The position numbers were made by a program, and so were the translations under genes. The notes under the pieces were generated by a model. The model was given only the letters and a program-made list of their open reading frames with translations. It had not been told where the DNA came from and ran no database searches. A stretch of DNA of 64,000 nt from DATMAM01 sp035559995 (GTDB lineage: Bacteria > Desulfobacterota > Binatia > UBA9968), in the NCBI GenBank assembly GCA_035559995.1, contig DATMAM010000033.1, forward strand, positions 124,001 to 188,000. Direction: 5' to 3'. This document shows, piece after piece, positions 7,804 to 17,199 of this stretch (positions within the stretch are counted from its first letter, which is position 1; each line of letters opens with the position of its first letter).

Positions 7804-7829
7804 AGCGCGCCGCGCGGCAGCGAGCAGCC

Positions 7830-8873
7830 ATGAGCGCGTCCAGCACTTTAGAGCCGGGTGACCGGCCGCGGGCCGACGAGATCGAGAGGCTGATCGATCA
7901 AGAAAGGTACTCGGAGGTGATCGCCGCCCTCGAGCCCCACCGCAAGCGCGGCGATTTGTCGCTCGAGCTGGCGCTCTACCATCTCTATGCATCGATGAAG
8001 GTCGATTCTTTCGCCGCGCACGAGGAAAGGATCGATTCGTTCGTGGCGACGAGGGCCTTTTCCGAAAAAGAAAAGGAGATTCTCCGCCGCGTGTTCGTCG
8101 TCGGTTTCGAGGAGGCCAAGCGCGAGAACCGCGCCGATCGGGTGCGGCTCTGTCAGCGGCTGGCGCGCCGGCTCGTTCTCGATCAACCGCTGGCGGAGGT
8201 CTGGCGCAGCCAAAAGCGCCTGCCGCCCGGCGAAGGCCCGAAGCGCGCGCCGGGCGATAGCGCAGCCGCCGTGCGCGACCCGAGGCCGGAGCAGCGGCGG
8301 CTTGCGGAAAGGAAACCAAGGATCGTCCGTTTGGCGGTCTGTTTTCTCGCGGCCGCGGGCATCGCGCTTGTTTATCCGCGAGCGGAAAAAGCTCGCGGCC
8401 CAAGCCAGCCGGCGCGCCTGGCGGCCGTCGAAGAGGGTCCTGAAGCTTTTGTGGAGAAGGCTCGCGCCTTGTCCGGGGAAAGGCCGCACGAAGCGGGCGG
8501 GCGAGCCGAGCCGTTTCTGGAGCGGCAAGCCGCGCCGCCGGCAAAAGCGGCGGAGGCGCCGGCGATGCGAAAGGAGCGGGCGACAAAGCCGGCGCCGGCA
8601 AAGCTCGCCGAAGCGGCGCCCGCCGGGGGGACAATGGCCAAAAAGGCGCGCGGCCTGGTGCGAGTTCGCGTGCCGGTGCCGCTGCGGCTCGAGCCTCGGT
8701 TCGGGGCCGCACAATCCGCCACGCTTGAAAGCGGCGCGATCGTGACGGTTGTCGATCAGCGCGGAGACTGGCTCGAGGTCCGAACGGATGTCGGGCCGGG
8801 CAGCGGATATGTCCGGAGGGAATTCACGTTCCCGGTCACGGGGGAAGATCAGAGCGGCGCTGCCGCGCGATAA
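7830..8873 (+). CDS. Membrane-anchored SH3-domain protein, function unknown
   Basis: This 347-residue protein has three parts. Residues 1-150 form a helical, TPR-like region (DEIERLIDQERYSEVIAALE). A single membrane segment (LAVCFLAAAGIALVYP) lies near residue 170. An Ala/Pro/Lys-rich linker follows. The C-terminal 60 residues form a bacterial SH3-like domain (VRVPVPLRLEPRFGAAQSA, then VVDQRGDWLEVRTD and GYVRREF). SH3b domains often bind peptidoglycan, so the C-terminus is probably periplasmic. The protein may sense or tether at the envelope. The start has its own extended -10 promoter. I recognise domains but not a named family. Confidence 0.72.
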   Translation: MSASSTLEPGDRPRADEIERLIDQERYSEVIAALEPHRKRGDLSLELALYHLYASMKVDSFAAHEERIDSFVATRAFSEKEKEILRRVFVVGFEEAKRENRADRVRLCQRLARRLVLDQPLAEVWRSQKRLPPGEGPKRAPGDSAAAVRDPRPEQRRLAERKPRIVRLAVCFLAAAGIALVYPRAEKARGPSQPARLAAVEEGPEAFVEKARALSGERPHEAGGRAEPFLERQAAPPAKAAEAPAMRKERATKPAPAKLAEAAPAGGTMAKKARGLVRVRVPVPLRLEPRFGAAQSATLESGAIVTVVDQRGDWLEVRTDVGPGSGYVRREFTFPVTGEDQSGAAAR

Positions 8874-8911
8874 AAGCAACCGTCGCACAAATTTCGCGTG
8901 GGGGTTTTACG

Positions 8912-10753
8912 GTGAACTGGGACTTGGCGAGCTTTTTTGCCGAATTCAACGGCGCCGAAATGGTAAGTTTCAAGCAGCGCCTCGCGCGGGACATCGGCGC
9001 GCTCTGCGAAAAGGCGGCAACTTTACCCCCGCTCTCCAGCGAAAATCAGGACGCTTGGGAGGAAGTTTTTTGCGCCTACGAAGATATCCAGCGCCGGTTG
9101 TCCCACCTGGGTTCGTATATCAGCTGCCTTGCCTCCGCGGATAGCCGAAACGAGGCTTATCTCAAGGAATCGGCTTCCCTGGCCGTGGTTCGCGCGGAGT
9201 TTTCCAAGATCCGCGTGCAGTTGTTGCGCGCGCTCAAGGATTGCGCGGCGGAAACTTTCGCGCTCTTTGCCGACCGCCCGCGCTTGCGCGGCGCCGGCCA
9301 TTTTCTGGCGCGACTCCGCGAAGACTCGCGCCGCTCGATGGATGCCGAGAAGGAAAATCTCGCTCACGAGCTCGCGGTCGACGGCATTCAGGCGTGGGGC
9401 CGGCTGTACGACAGGGTCTCGGGGAAGCTCGAATTCGACATGGAGTTCCCCGACGGGGGGCGCCAGCGCCTGCCCATGTCGCAGCGCCGGTCGCTGCTGG
9501 AAAATCCCGACCGGCGAATAAGAAAAGCCGCGTTCGACGGCGGGAACGCCGCGTGGTCAAGCGTGGAAGACGTGGCCGCAGCCGCGCTCAACGCGATCGC
9601 GGGCGCGCGGCTGACGCTCAACCGCCACCGGGGCGTAAGCGATTTCCTCGAGGTGGCGCTGTTTCAGTCGGCGATCACGAGAAGAACTCTCGACGCGATG
9701 TTCGAGGCGGTGTTTGCCAATCTCGAGCTGCCGCGGCGCATCTGCCGTCTGAAAGCGCGCGCGATGGGCCGCGACCGGGTTGCCTGGTACGACTTGGCAG
9801 CGCCGCTTGCCGTCGCCGATCAGGAGCGCATCCCGTGGGAGCAGGCGACGGCGATGGTGGCTAGTTGTTTCGCGCGCGCCTACCCGCGGCTCGGCGATTT
9901 CTTTCGCGAGATGGTGCGCCGCAACTGGATCGAGTGGGAGCCCCGGCCCGGAAAGCGGCCGGGCGCTTTCTGCACGGGGTCGCTGCTCACCAACGAGGCG
10001 CGGATTTTTATGACGTACGACGGCTCCTTTGGCGACGCGGTCACGCTCGCGCACGAGTCCGGCCATGCCTATCACGGCGAGCTGATGCGCGATCTCCGGC
10101 CTTTCGCGCGCGCCTACCCGATGACGCTGGCCGAGACCGCATCGACCTTCGCCGAGCTCGTTTTCCTCGAAGGCGCTCTGCGCGACGCCGGCGCCGGCGA
10201 TGCGCGGCAATGTTTTCTTCTCGACATGGAGCTTGGCCATGCCGCGGTCTACCTGCTGGACATTCCTGTTCGCTTTGCATTTGAGAAGGCGCTCTACGAA
10301 GAGCGCGGCGGCGGCGAGCTGGGCGTCAGCCGCTTGAAGGAGCTCATGGTCGAGACGCAGCGGCGGATCCTGGGCGATGCGCTGGAAACGGGCGGCGAAG
10401 ATCCTTACTTCTGGGCCTCAAAGCTGCATTTTTACATCACGGGAACGACTTTCTACAATTTTCCGTACACGTTGGGGTTTTTGTTGAGCCGCGCCCTGTT
10501 TTCGATGTTTCGAAAAGAAGGCAGCGCGTTTCTGCCCAAGTACGAAAACTTCTTGCGCCTTTCCGGCAGCGACACGGTCGAGAACGTCGCGCGGCAAAGC
10601 CTCGGGCGCGATCTCGAGTCGGCCGGGTTCTGGAGCGAGGCGATCGCGAGCCTGGAGGAACCGCTCGCGCGGCTCGAAGAGCTTTTGCCGGGAGTCGCGC
10701 CGGCGTCCCGGGCAGCCTCGCATCGTGGGCAAGCCGACGCCGCCAATGTATGA
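8912..10753 (+). CDS. M3-family oligoendopeptidase (PepF-like)
   Basis: This 613-residue zinc metallopeptidase has the M3 motif LAHESGHAYH (HExGH, about residues 379-388). The distal ligand region is MTLAETASTFAELVF, and the catalytic-dome motif YNFPYTLGFLLSRALF lies near the C-terminus. M3 enzymes degrade short peptides in the cytoplasm, and no signal peptide is present. The GTG start at 8912 is preceded by a G-rich stretch. Its stop overlaps the start of the TIR gene (ATGA at 10750), so the two proteins should be made together, an unusual pairing. Confidence 0.92.
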   Translation: MNWDLASFFAEFNGAEMVSFKQRLARDIGALCEKAATLPPLSSENQDAWEEVFCAYEDIQRRLSHLGSYISCLASADSRNEAYLKESASLAVVRAEFSKIRVQLLRALKDCAAETFALFADRPRLRGAGHFLARLREDSRRSMDAEKENLAHELAVDGIQAWGRLYDRVSGKLEFDMEFPDGGRQRLPMSQRRSLLENPDRRIRKAAFDGGNAAWSSVEDVAAAALNAIAGARLTLNRHRGVSDFLEVALFQSAITRRTLDAMFEAVFANLELPRRICRLKARAMGRDRVAWYDLAAPLAVADQERIPWEQATAMVASCFARAYPRLGDFFREMVRRNWIEWEPRPGKRPGAFCTGSLLTNEARIFMTYDGSFGDAVTLAHESGHAYHGELMRDLRPFARAYPMTLAETASTFAELVFLEGALRDAGAGDARQCFLLDMELGHAAVYLLDIPVRFAFEKALYEERGGGELGVSRLKELMVETQRRILGDALETGGEDPYFWASKLHFYITGTTFYNFPYTLGFLLSRALFSMFRKEGSAFLPKYENFLRLSGSDTVENVARQSLGRDLESAGFWSEAIASLEEPLARLEELLPGVAPASRAASHRGQADAANV

Positions 10754-12066
10754 ACGACATCTTTCTTAGTTACGCCGGCGAGGACCGCGAGCGCGCCCGC
10801 CAGGTGGCGGGAGCGCTCGAGTGCCTGGGGTGGAGCGTCTGGTGGGATCGGGAAATTCCGCCCGGGAAGAGCTTCGATCAGGTGATCGAAGAGGAATTGA
10901 ACGGCGCCCGGTGCGTGATCGTGCTCTGGTCGCAGGCGTCGGTGCGCTCGCGGTGGGTCAAAACGGAAGCGGCGGCGGCGGCCGACAAGGAGCGTCTCAT
11001 TCCCGTTCTCATCGACGATGTGCCGATCCCTTTCGAGTTCAAGCGCATTCAAGCGGCGCGGCTGGTCGATTGGTCCGGCGCGCCGGCTGGCGAAGAATTT
11101 GATCGGCTGGTGCGCGCCGTCAAAGATGTCCTCGGCCAGCCGGAGCAGGCGAAGGCCGGCCGGGAAAACTTGCTTAACCGAGCGCCGCGCCGGTGGCGCG
11201 CGCCCGGCGCGGTGATCGCGGCCGGGCTCGTTATCGTGGCGGCGGGCCTGATGCTTGCAAGGAGCGTCTGGCAAAGAAGCGATCGAGGCCCGAACGCGCG
11301 CAGTTCTGGCCCGCCTGGGCCCAGCGCTCCGAGCGCGATCGCTCCCACGGAAGCCTCTCCTGTGGCGAAACCTTCCGCCGCTTCGACGGGAGCTTTTCGC
11401 ATTCGGATCGGAGACAAAATCGGCGATGGCGTGCCGGCCGAGGGCGCCGGAAACATCGAGCTTCCCGGCACGGAAGACGTGTATTTGTTTACGGCGAAGC
11501 CGCGGCAAAGGGTGTACTTTCGCATGCTGGAGCACGGCCCGGGAATGCACCTGGTTTCGTGGCGGCTCACCGACGAGCTGGGCATGGAGCTATTCGACTC
11601 ATGCCTCGGCTGCGGCGATCCCGGCGCGCACACGCTCACCAGAGGCGGTTCATACACGATGACCGTCGGCGGGAAGAATAACCCGGCAACCGGCGTCTAC
11701 CGGCTCCAGCTTTTCGACGTCCCGCCGCCAGACAAGTTCTCCGTTCGCATCGGCGACAGGATAACGGCCGGCGGGCCCGGCGCCGGCGCCGGACTGATCG
11801 AATCGCCCGGAGCAGAAGATGTTTATGTTTTCACCGCCAAGTCCGGACAGAAGGTGTATTTTCGGATCGTCGAGCACAGCCCGCAAATGGCTCTCGTCCG
11901 GTGGCGGCTGGTCGACGATAATGATATGGAAGTGTTCGACAGCTGCTTGGGCTGCGGCGACCCGGGCGTGCACACGCTGTTCAAGGGCGGCACTTACAGT
12001 CTGATCGTCGGCAGCAGAAATGTCCCGGCGACGGGAGGCTATACGCTCGAGCTTGGCGGTCGATAA
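10750..12066 (+). CDS. TIR-domain membrane protein with duplicated C-terminal beta domains
   Basis: This 438-residue protein begins with a TIR domain (residues 1-115: DIFLSYAGEDRERAR, GWSVWWDREIPPGKSFD, WVKTE with the putative NADase Glu at 73, RLIPVLIDDVPIPFEF). One transmembrane helix (AVIAAGLVIVAAGLMLA, about 153-172) and a Ser/Pro/Ala linker follow. Two tandem copies of a roughly 105-residue pre-peptidase-like beta domain end the protein (from about 217 and 330). Each copy carries F-(R/V)-IRIGD-(K/R)-I, EDVY-(L/V)-FTAK and FDSCLGCGDPG-(A/V)-HTL. The TIR side should be cytoplasmic and the repeats periplasmic. It is translationally coupled to the M3 peptidase. A role as a sensor or defence effector is inference. 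Confidence 0.82.
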   Translation: MNDIFLSYAGEDRERARQVAGALECLGWSVWWDREIPPGKSFDQVIEEELNGARCVIVLWSQASVRSRWVKTEAAAAADKERLIPVLIDDVPIPFEFKRIQAARLVDWSGAPAGEEFDRLVRAVKDVLGQPEQAKAGRENLLNRAPRRWRAPGAVIAAGLVIVAAGLMLARSVWQRSDRGPNARSSGPPGPSAPSAIAPTEASPVAKPSAASTGAFRIRIGDKIGDGVPAEGAGNIELPGTEDVYLFTAKPRQRVYFRMLEHGPGMHLVSWRLTDELGMELFDSCLGCGDPGAHTLTRGGSYTMTVGGKNNPATGVYRLQLFDVPPPDKFSVRIGDRITAGGPGAGAGLIESPGAEDVYVFTAKSGQKVYFRIVEHSPQMALVRWRLVDDNDMEVFDSCLGCGDPGVHTLFKGGTYSLIVGSRNVPATGGYTLELGGR

Positions 12067-12128
12067 GGCTGGCACCACAACCGATTGAAGATCGCTGCCA
12101 GGCCGGCGAACCGGCAGGAGGCAAGCTC

Positions 12129-13205
12129 ATGATCTTTCGCGAGCTCAATCGCGCCAAGTGCAAGACTTATCTTATCGCCTGCGAGGCGACGCGCAAAGCG
12201 GCTCTGGTCGATCCGCTCCGCGAACGGGTGGACCGCTATCTGGCGTTTCTCGCTTATCAGGGGCTCAAGCTCGAGGCCGTCATCGACACGCACACGCACG
12301 CCGATCACCGCACGGCGAGCATCGAGCTCAAAGATCTAACCTCGGCAAAAGTCGTGATGCATGAACGCGCCCCCGCCCCGCACGTGGACCGTCACGTCGA
12401 GGAGGGCGAGACGATCGCGATCGGAGAATTGGAGCTGCGCGTCCTCCATACGCCCGGGCACACTCCCGATAGCATGAGCCTCGTTCTCGGAGAGCGCGTG
12501 CTCACCGGCGACACCTTGCTCATCCGCGGGACCGGCCGGTGCGACTTTGCCGGCGGCGATCCCGGCGAGCAGTACGATTCGATCACGAAAAAAATCTTCG
12601 CGCTGCCGGACAGCACGCTGGTCTTCCCGGCGCACGACTATCGCGGCAACACCCACTCCACAATCGGCGAGGAGAAGCGCCTCAATCCGCGCCTTGCCGG
12701 GCGGACCAGGGAGCAGTACATCGAGCTCATGAACAGCTTGGGCCTGCCGCTGCCCGACAAAATTCAGGAAGTTCTCCAGCCGAACCAGTCGGCCCTCGAC
12801 GATGACAGCCTGAAATTCCCGTCGCTTGCGGAGCTGAACCAGGTCCGGCAGCTGACGCCGCAGGAGGTCCAGGCGATGATGGCCGGGGCGTCGCCGCCGC
12901 TTTTGCTCGATGTCCGCGAGCCGGAAGAGTTCACAGGGGAGCTGGGCCACATTCCCGGGAGCGTTCTGATCCCCCTCAAAGAGCTCCCGTCGCGGGTGGC
13001 GGAGCTCGAGCGGTATCACGGGCGGCAAATCGTCGCGATCTGCCGGGCGGGAGTCCGCAGCACGACGGCCGCGGCGATCCTCACGGGCTTGGGCTTCGAG
13101 CAGGTGTTCAATCTCAAAGGCGGCATGCTCGACTGGAACCGTCAAAAACTCCCCGTCGAACGGGGAGCTGAATCCTACTTTGGCGGCGGCCCCAGGACCA
13201 CCTGA
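12129..13205 (+). CDS. Persulfide dioxygenase-rhodanese fusion (ETHE1-like MBL + rhodanese)
   Basis: Residues 1-240 form an ETHE1-type metallo-beta-lactamase domain with THTHADH (54-60), HTPGHTPDS and the ETHE1 signature TGDTLLIRGTGRCDF. Residues 255-350 form a rhodanese domain (LLLDVREPEEF, active-site CRAGVRS). The dioxygenase oxidises glutathione persulfide to sulfite with a mononuclear iron, and the rhodanese moves sulfane sulfur. Such natural fusions are known in bacteria. AGGAGG (12116-12121) sets the ATG. The 3' end overlaps the convergent M16 gene by 31 bp. It serves sulfide detoxification in the cytoplasm. Confidence 0.9.
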   Translation: MIFRELNRAKCKTYLIACEATRKAALVDPLRERVDRYLAFLAYQGLKLEAVIDTHTHADHRTASIELKDLTSAKVVMHERAPAPHVDRHVEEGETIAIGELELRVLHTPGHTPDSMSLVLGERVLTGDTLLIRGTGRCDFAGGDPGEQYDSITKKIFALPDSTLVFPAHDYRGNTHSTIGEEKRLNPRLAGRTREQYIELMNSLGLPLPDKIQEVLQPNQSALDDDSLKFPSLAELNQVRQLTPQEVQAMMAGASPPLLLDVREPEEFTGELGHIPGSVLIPLKELPSRVAELERYHGRQIVAICRAGVRSTTAAAILTGLGFEQVFNLKGGMLDWNRQKLPVERGAESYFGGGPRTT

Positions 13206-15856
13206 GCGAGCCGGCCGAGCTCGATCCAGCGGGCAAACGCGTCGCGCACGCCTTGAGCGCTGAGCGCGTGGTAGCGCCGGGCGGCGCGAACGGGTTCGTC
13301 GAGCGGCAGGTCCTTCACGGAGCGTTCGAGCAAGCCCGCGGCGATCCCGTGCGTGCTGGATTCGCTGAGCGGAATGGCGCGCAGGAGCAGCGTCTTTGCC
13401 CGCAGCAGCTCTTCGGGCGAGACCGGCTTTTGCTGCATGTCGCGCAGGTTCCGCTCCACCAAAGCCCGCGCCTTGCCGACGTTGGGCGGATCGCAAGCGT
13501 AAGATACGACGAAGACGGAACGCGTCTTACTGCTTTGCAGTTGCGCCTCGACGCCGTAAACGAGGCCCGTTCTCTCCCGCAGGTCGCGGTAAAGGCGGCT
13601 CGCATAAAACCCCCCGGAAAGGACTTGCAGCCCGAGCTGGAGAGCGTAGTAGTCGGCATCTTGTCGCGTCAGCGGAAAAGTTTGACCGAGCGTCACGTCG
13701 TCTTGAACGCGGCTCGAATCCGGCACGTGGATCGCCGCCGCTTCGTTTCTAGGCACGGGAGGCAGATCGGTTTCAGGTTTGCGACCCTCGGCGCGCCAGG
13801 GGCCGAAATATTTTTCCACGACCCGTCTGGCCTCGTCGTGGGTTACCCGCCCGATCACGACGATGCTCGTGAGATCGGGACGAAAGACGCTTTGGTAATA
13901 GGCGCGCACGTCCTCGAGGTTGAGGGACTTGACGGTCTCGGGCGTCGCCTGGCGCAGAGCGGGATCGCCTTGCGGGTAAAGCGCCTGCAGGAATGCGCGA
14001 TGGGAGAGATAAACGGGGCTTTGCAGCCGGCCGGCGACAGCCTGAGCGGTGCGCTGCCGCACCGCTTCGAATGCCTCTTCCGGTAGCCGGGGTCGCAAGA
14101 GATTGTCCGCCAAAAGCTCGACGCCGCGTTCGAAATCGCGGGCGAGCACCCGAAGGGAAAAATTCGTTCCCGCCGTCGCCTGGGCTCCGATGGCATCGAG
14201 CGCCTGCTGAAAAGCGAGGCGGTCCAGGCCGGCGGAGCCGTACGAAAACAGCTGGGCCAAAATCTCGTCGACGCCTTCTTTTCCCGGCGGCACCTGAAGC
14301 TCGGCGCGATTCTTGACCTGGCCGTATAGCGTGACCGTGTCGCTGATATCCTCGGTCTGGACGATCAGCTTTAGCCCATTTGCAAGTTCCGCCGCCGCCG
14401 GGCTCACTCTCGAGGCAGGGATCGCTACCGGCGCGAGCGTCTTTTTCGCCCACGCCGGTAGCGGCACCGGTCTGACTTCTCTCGGCGCAAAAGACTCCGC
14501 CGGCGGCCGGGACTCGGCGGCGGCCACCGCTTTGCCCGATTCACGCGGCGTCAGTATGACGACGGTTGCGGTCTCGTTGACGAGATACTTGCGGGCGACG
14601 CGGTCGACATCGGCAACGCTAACCCTTTTGAGCGCGTCCGTGCTTTCGTCCGGTGAGTTGCGCCCCTCGACGGCGAGCGCTTGCGACCACTCGGCCGCAA
14701 GACCCGGTATGGAATTCTTGCGGAACTCGGCTTCCGCTATCTGTCGGCGTTTGGCGGCCTCCACGAGGTCCGAGGAAAAGCCGCTTTTCACGTAATCGTC
14801 GACGATACGCTTCATTTCGGCGGCCAGAGCCTTGCTGTCCTGTCCGGGAGCGAACGCCGCATTGGCGAAGCCGAGGGCGACGTCGGGAAACGCGATCCCG
14901 TCGAAGCCGCCGGTGAGAGACTTTCCTTCGGCCGCCAGCGCGTACAGCTCACCCCTGCGGCTGTCGAGGACGTCGGCCAAGATCAGGCCGGCGGCAAAAT
15001 CGGCGTCGCGGTAGCCGGGAAGCCGGTAAGCCACCGCCACGTGGCCGTAAGGGAGATCGGTATCGATCTCGATCGTTGCCGGTTTGAGCGGCTGAAGCCG
15101 GACCTGCGGACGGGCCGGCACGGCGCGCCGCGGAATGTTTTCGAACAAGCGCCTGACGGTCGTCAGGGCCGCTTTGGGCTCAATGGCGCCGGCGATCACG
15201 AGGATCGCATTGTTCGGGGCGTACCATTTGCGGTGAAAGTCCCGCAGCATCTTCGCCGTTGTCTTTTGAAAAGAAGGGCGCGTGCCCAACGGGTCGTACG
15301 CGTACGGCGTTGCCGCAAAGAGCTGCCGCAGCACGCGCGAGTAGGATAGATACTGCGGGTTGGAGAGATTCTGCGCCACTTCCTGCTCGATCGCGCCGCG
15401 CTCCTGGCGCCAGAGCTCGGGGCTGCTCACGATGCCGCGCATGCGGAGCGCCGTCTCGAGATCGCTCGCGGCAACCGTAAAGAAATACTGCGTCACAGTT
15501 TGCTGCGTGGCCGCGTTAAAGTGGCCGCCCATCGCCGCCATGATGCTCGAAAGCTGGGCCGCCGAAAGCCCGGGACTGCCGCGAAACATCATGTGCTCGA
15601 CGGCGTGCGCCGTGCCGGGAAAGCCGGGAGGGGATTCGTTGGAGCCCACCAGGTAGTTCACCTGGGTTGTCACCACAGGCGCGAGATCGTTTCGCACGAT
15701 GACCACGCTGAGCCCGTTGGCCAAGGTCGCGCGCAGGACATCGGGTTCGGCCGCGGCCCTGCCGGCGGCCGCGTTGAAGACGAGGGCCAGCGAAGCAAAA
15801 AGCGAAAAAAGGCGCTTCCAGCGGGCGCGCGCGCGTGTCTTTGAAACGATCTTCAC
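13175..15856 (-). CDS. M16-family zinc peptidase, fused tandem domains, exported
   Basis: This 893-residue protein has a hydrophobic N-terminal signal (LFSLFASLALVFNAAAGRAAA). Two M16 halves follow. The N-terminal half has the inverted zinc motif HAVEH (84-88) with the downstream Glu in ERGAIEQEV, so it is catalytic. The C-terminal half (RVSPAAAELANGLKLIVQ onward) lacks HxxEH and is the usual inactive partner. It resembles the fused PqqL-type processing peptidases. It probably degrades peptides in the periplasm. The ATG at 15856 is the only start that retains the signal. Confidence 0.92.
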   Translation of the reverse strand: MKIVSKTRARARWKRLFSLFASLALVFNAAAGRAAAEPDVLRATLANGLSVVIVRNDLAPVVTTQVNYLVGSNESPPGFPGTAHAVEHMMFRGSPGLSAAQLSSIMAAMGGHFNAATQQTVTQYFFTVAASDLETALRMRGIVSSPELWRQERGAIEQEVAQNLSNPQYLSYSRVLRQLFAATPYAYDPLGTRPSFQKTTAKMLRDFHRKWYAPNNAILVIAGAIEPKAALTTVRRLFENIPRRAVPARPQVRLQPLKPATIEIDTDLPYGHVAVAYRLPGYRDADFAAGLILADVLDSRRGELYALAAEGKSLTGGFDGIAFPDVALGFANAAFAPGQDSKALAAEMKRIVDDYVKSGFSSDLVEAAKRRQIAEAEFRKNSIPGLAAEWSQALAVEGRNSPDESTDALKRVSVADVDRVARKYLVNETATVVILTPRESGKAVAAAESRPPAESFAPREVRPVPLPAWAKKTLAPVAIPASRVSPAAAELANGLKLIVQTEDISDTVTLYGQVKNRAELQVPPGKEGVDEILAQLFSYGSAGLDRLAFQQALDAIGAQATAGTNFSLRVLARDFERGVELLADNLLRPRLPEEAFEAVRQRTAQAVAGRLQSPVYLSHRAFLQALYPQGDPALRQATPETVKSLNLEDVRAYYQSVFRPDLTSIVVIGRVTHDEARRVVEKYFGPWRAEGRKPETDLPPVPRNEAAAIHVPDSSRVQDDVTLGQTFPLTRQDADYYALQLGLQVLSGGFYASRLYRDLRERTGLVYGVEAQLQSSKTRSVFVVSYACDPPNVGKARALVERNLRDMQQKPVSPEELLRAKTLLLRAIPLSESSTHGIAAGLLERSVKDLPLDEPVRAARRYHALSAQGVRDAFARWIELGRLAQVVLGPPPK

Positions 15857-15953
15857 GGCAGGGTCTTTCCTTTTAGCAAAAGCAAGGCGGCCAAAGCGCC
15901 GCTAAAAGATACAAGGCGGCGCGCGGGCGGGCAACTAGGGCGGGAGATTCGGC

Positions 15954-16898
15954 TCAGCGGAGCGAGCGTCGCGGCCCGCAAGCTGGGATCACGCGCTGCA
16001 GGCGCTCGAGTATTGTGTCGGGCAGGTAAGGCTTGTCGACGAAGCACGTGACGCCCGCGCCGACAATTTTGGCTCGAAACTCGGGATCGATGTAGCCGCT
16101 GGTGACAATGAGCTTGCGCTGGGCGTTTTCGTCCTTAATTTGTGAAATCACATCCCACCCGGCAATTTTCGGCAGGCCGAGGTCGAGCAGGACGGCGTCG
16201 ATTCGGTGCTTGTGCTCCCGGTACAGCGTAACGGCCTGGGCGCCATCCAGAGCCGAGATGACTTCGTAGCCGCTCTCGCGTAAACGGTCGGTTAAAAGAC
16301 GCACCGTCGCCCGATCGTCCTCGACAACGAGCACCGTCGCCCGGGGCTGAGCGGGCGCCGTTACCGGCGACGGCGCGCGCGTGCCGCCGGGGATTCTCTC
16401 GGACGCCGTGGCGATCGGCAGATACAGCCGGAACACGGCGCCCGCGCCCGGCCGGCTTTCCACGTCGATCTGGCCGCCGTGGCTCTTTACGATGCCGTAG
16501 ACGATGGCGAGCCCGAGACCGCTTCCTTCGCCGACCTTTTTGGTCGTGAAGAACGGCTCGAAGATACGATCTTTGTCCCCGGGATCGATGCCTTTGCCGG
16601 TATCGCTGACCTCGATGCACGCATAGCGCGTTGGCTCAAATTCCGCTTAGCTCGCGACCGCGCGCGTGCGAAGCGTGAGCTTTCCGCCGCCGGGCATCGC
16701 GTCGCGGGCGTTGATGCATAGAAGTTCCTCCACGGTTTGGTCGTCAGCGATATAGATAAACTGCTCATCGCGTCGGAGGCCGTCCTGGATAAACGGAACG
16801 AGCGCGGGCATTTGCTCGGCGGGATCGCGGTTGTAAAACAGGCACAGGTGATCGCCGGGCCGAAGCGCGAGCATCTGTCGGGTGAGGTCTGAATTCAT
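15954..16898 (-). pseudogene. Decayed MEDS-hybrid histidine kinase with response-regulator domain
   Basis: From ATG 16898 the frame encodes a MEDS-type sensory start (LRPGDHLCLFYNRDPAEQMP, QFIYIADDQTVEEL). It jumps directly to an HATPase N-box (LCINARDAMPGGGKLTLRT), then hits TAA at 16647-16649. In the same frame it continues with IEVSDTGKGIDPGDKDRIFE, FFTTKKVGEGSGLGLAI and a complete receiver domain (VLVVEDDRATVRLL, AVLLDLGLPK with Asp, KPYLPD). The dimerisation/phospho-acceptor helix region is missing between MEDS and HATPase. The gene therefore has both an internal deletion and a nonsense codon. The last 170 residues could still be translated from ATG 16463 as a stand-alone receiver. Confidence 0.8.
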
Positions 16899-17096
16899 GA
16901 CGAGATACAAAACGCCGCCGTTTCGAGAAATCCAAAGTAGAAGCAACAATCGAAGCAACCGACGGGCCAAGCTTGAAAACTTTTCTTCCCGCCGCCGCGT
17001 GTTTCGTTTGTCTCGTTTCCGGTAATTAGGGCGAGCTTCGATCTCGCTTCTGCGACGATCGGCCCCGCGCTCCTCCGGACTTGCGACATCCTTTTG

Positions 17097-17112
17097 TGGT
17101 ACGCATCTTGCG
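17097..17112 (+). promoter_or_regulatory. Sigma-54 (-24/-12) promoter
   Basis: TGGTAC, five bases, then TTGCG gives the invariant GG and GC separated by exactly 10 bp (GG 17098-17099, GC 17110-17111). It lies 88 bp upstream of the ABM gene at 17200, in an otherwise untranslated stretch. No enhancer-binding protein gene is in the window. Confidence 0.6.
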
Positions 17113-17199
17113 CCGCCTATTTCGCCTGTCTCTTCGCTTTCGCGCACAACTTCACTGTCAGGTCCTCGGCCGGGCGGCCGAGAACAACGGAGGATAACA

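Noticed and set aside
16647..16649. TAA in the hybrid kinase as a recoded codon
   Set aside because: TAA is not a known selenocysteine or pyrrolysine codon, the position is a variable loop, and the gene has a separate internal deletion, so decay is simpler.
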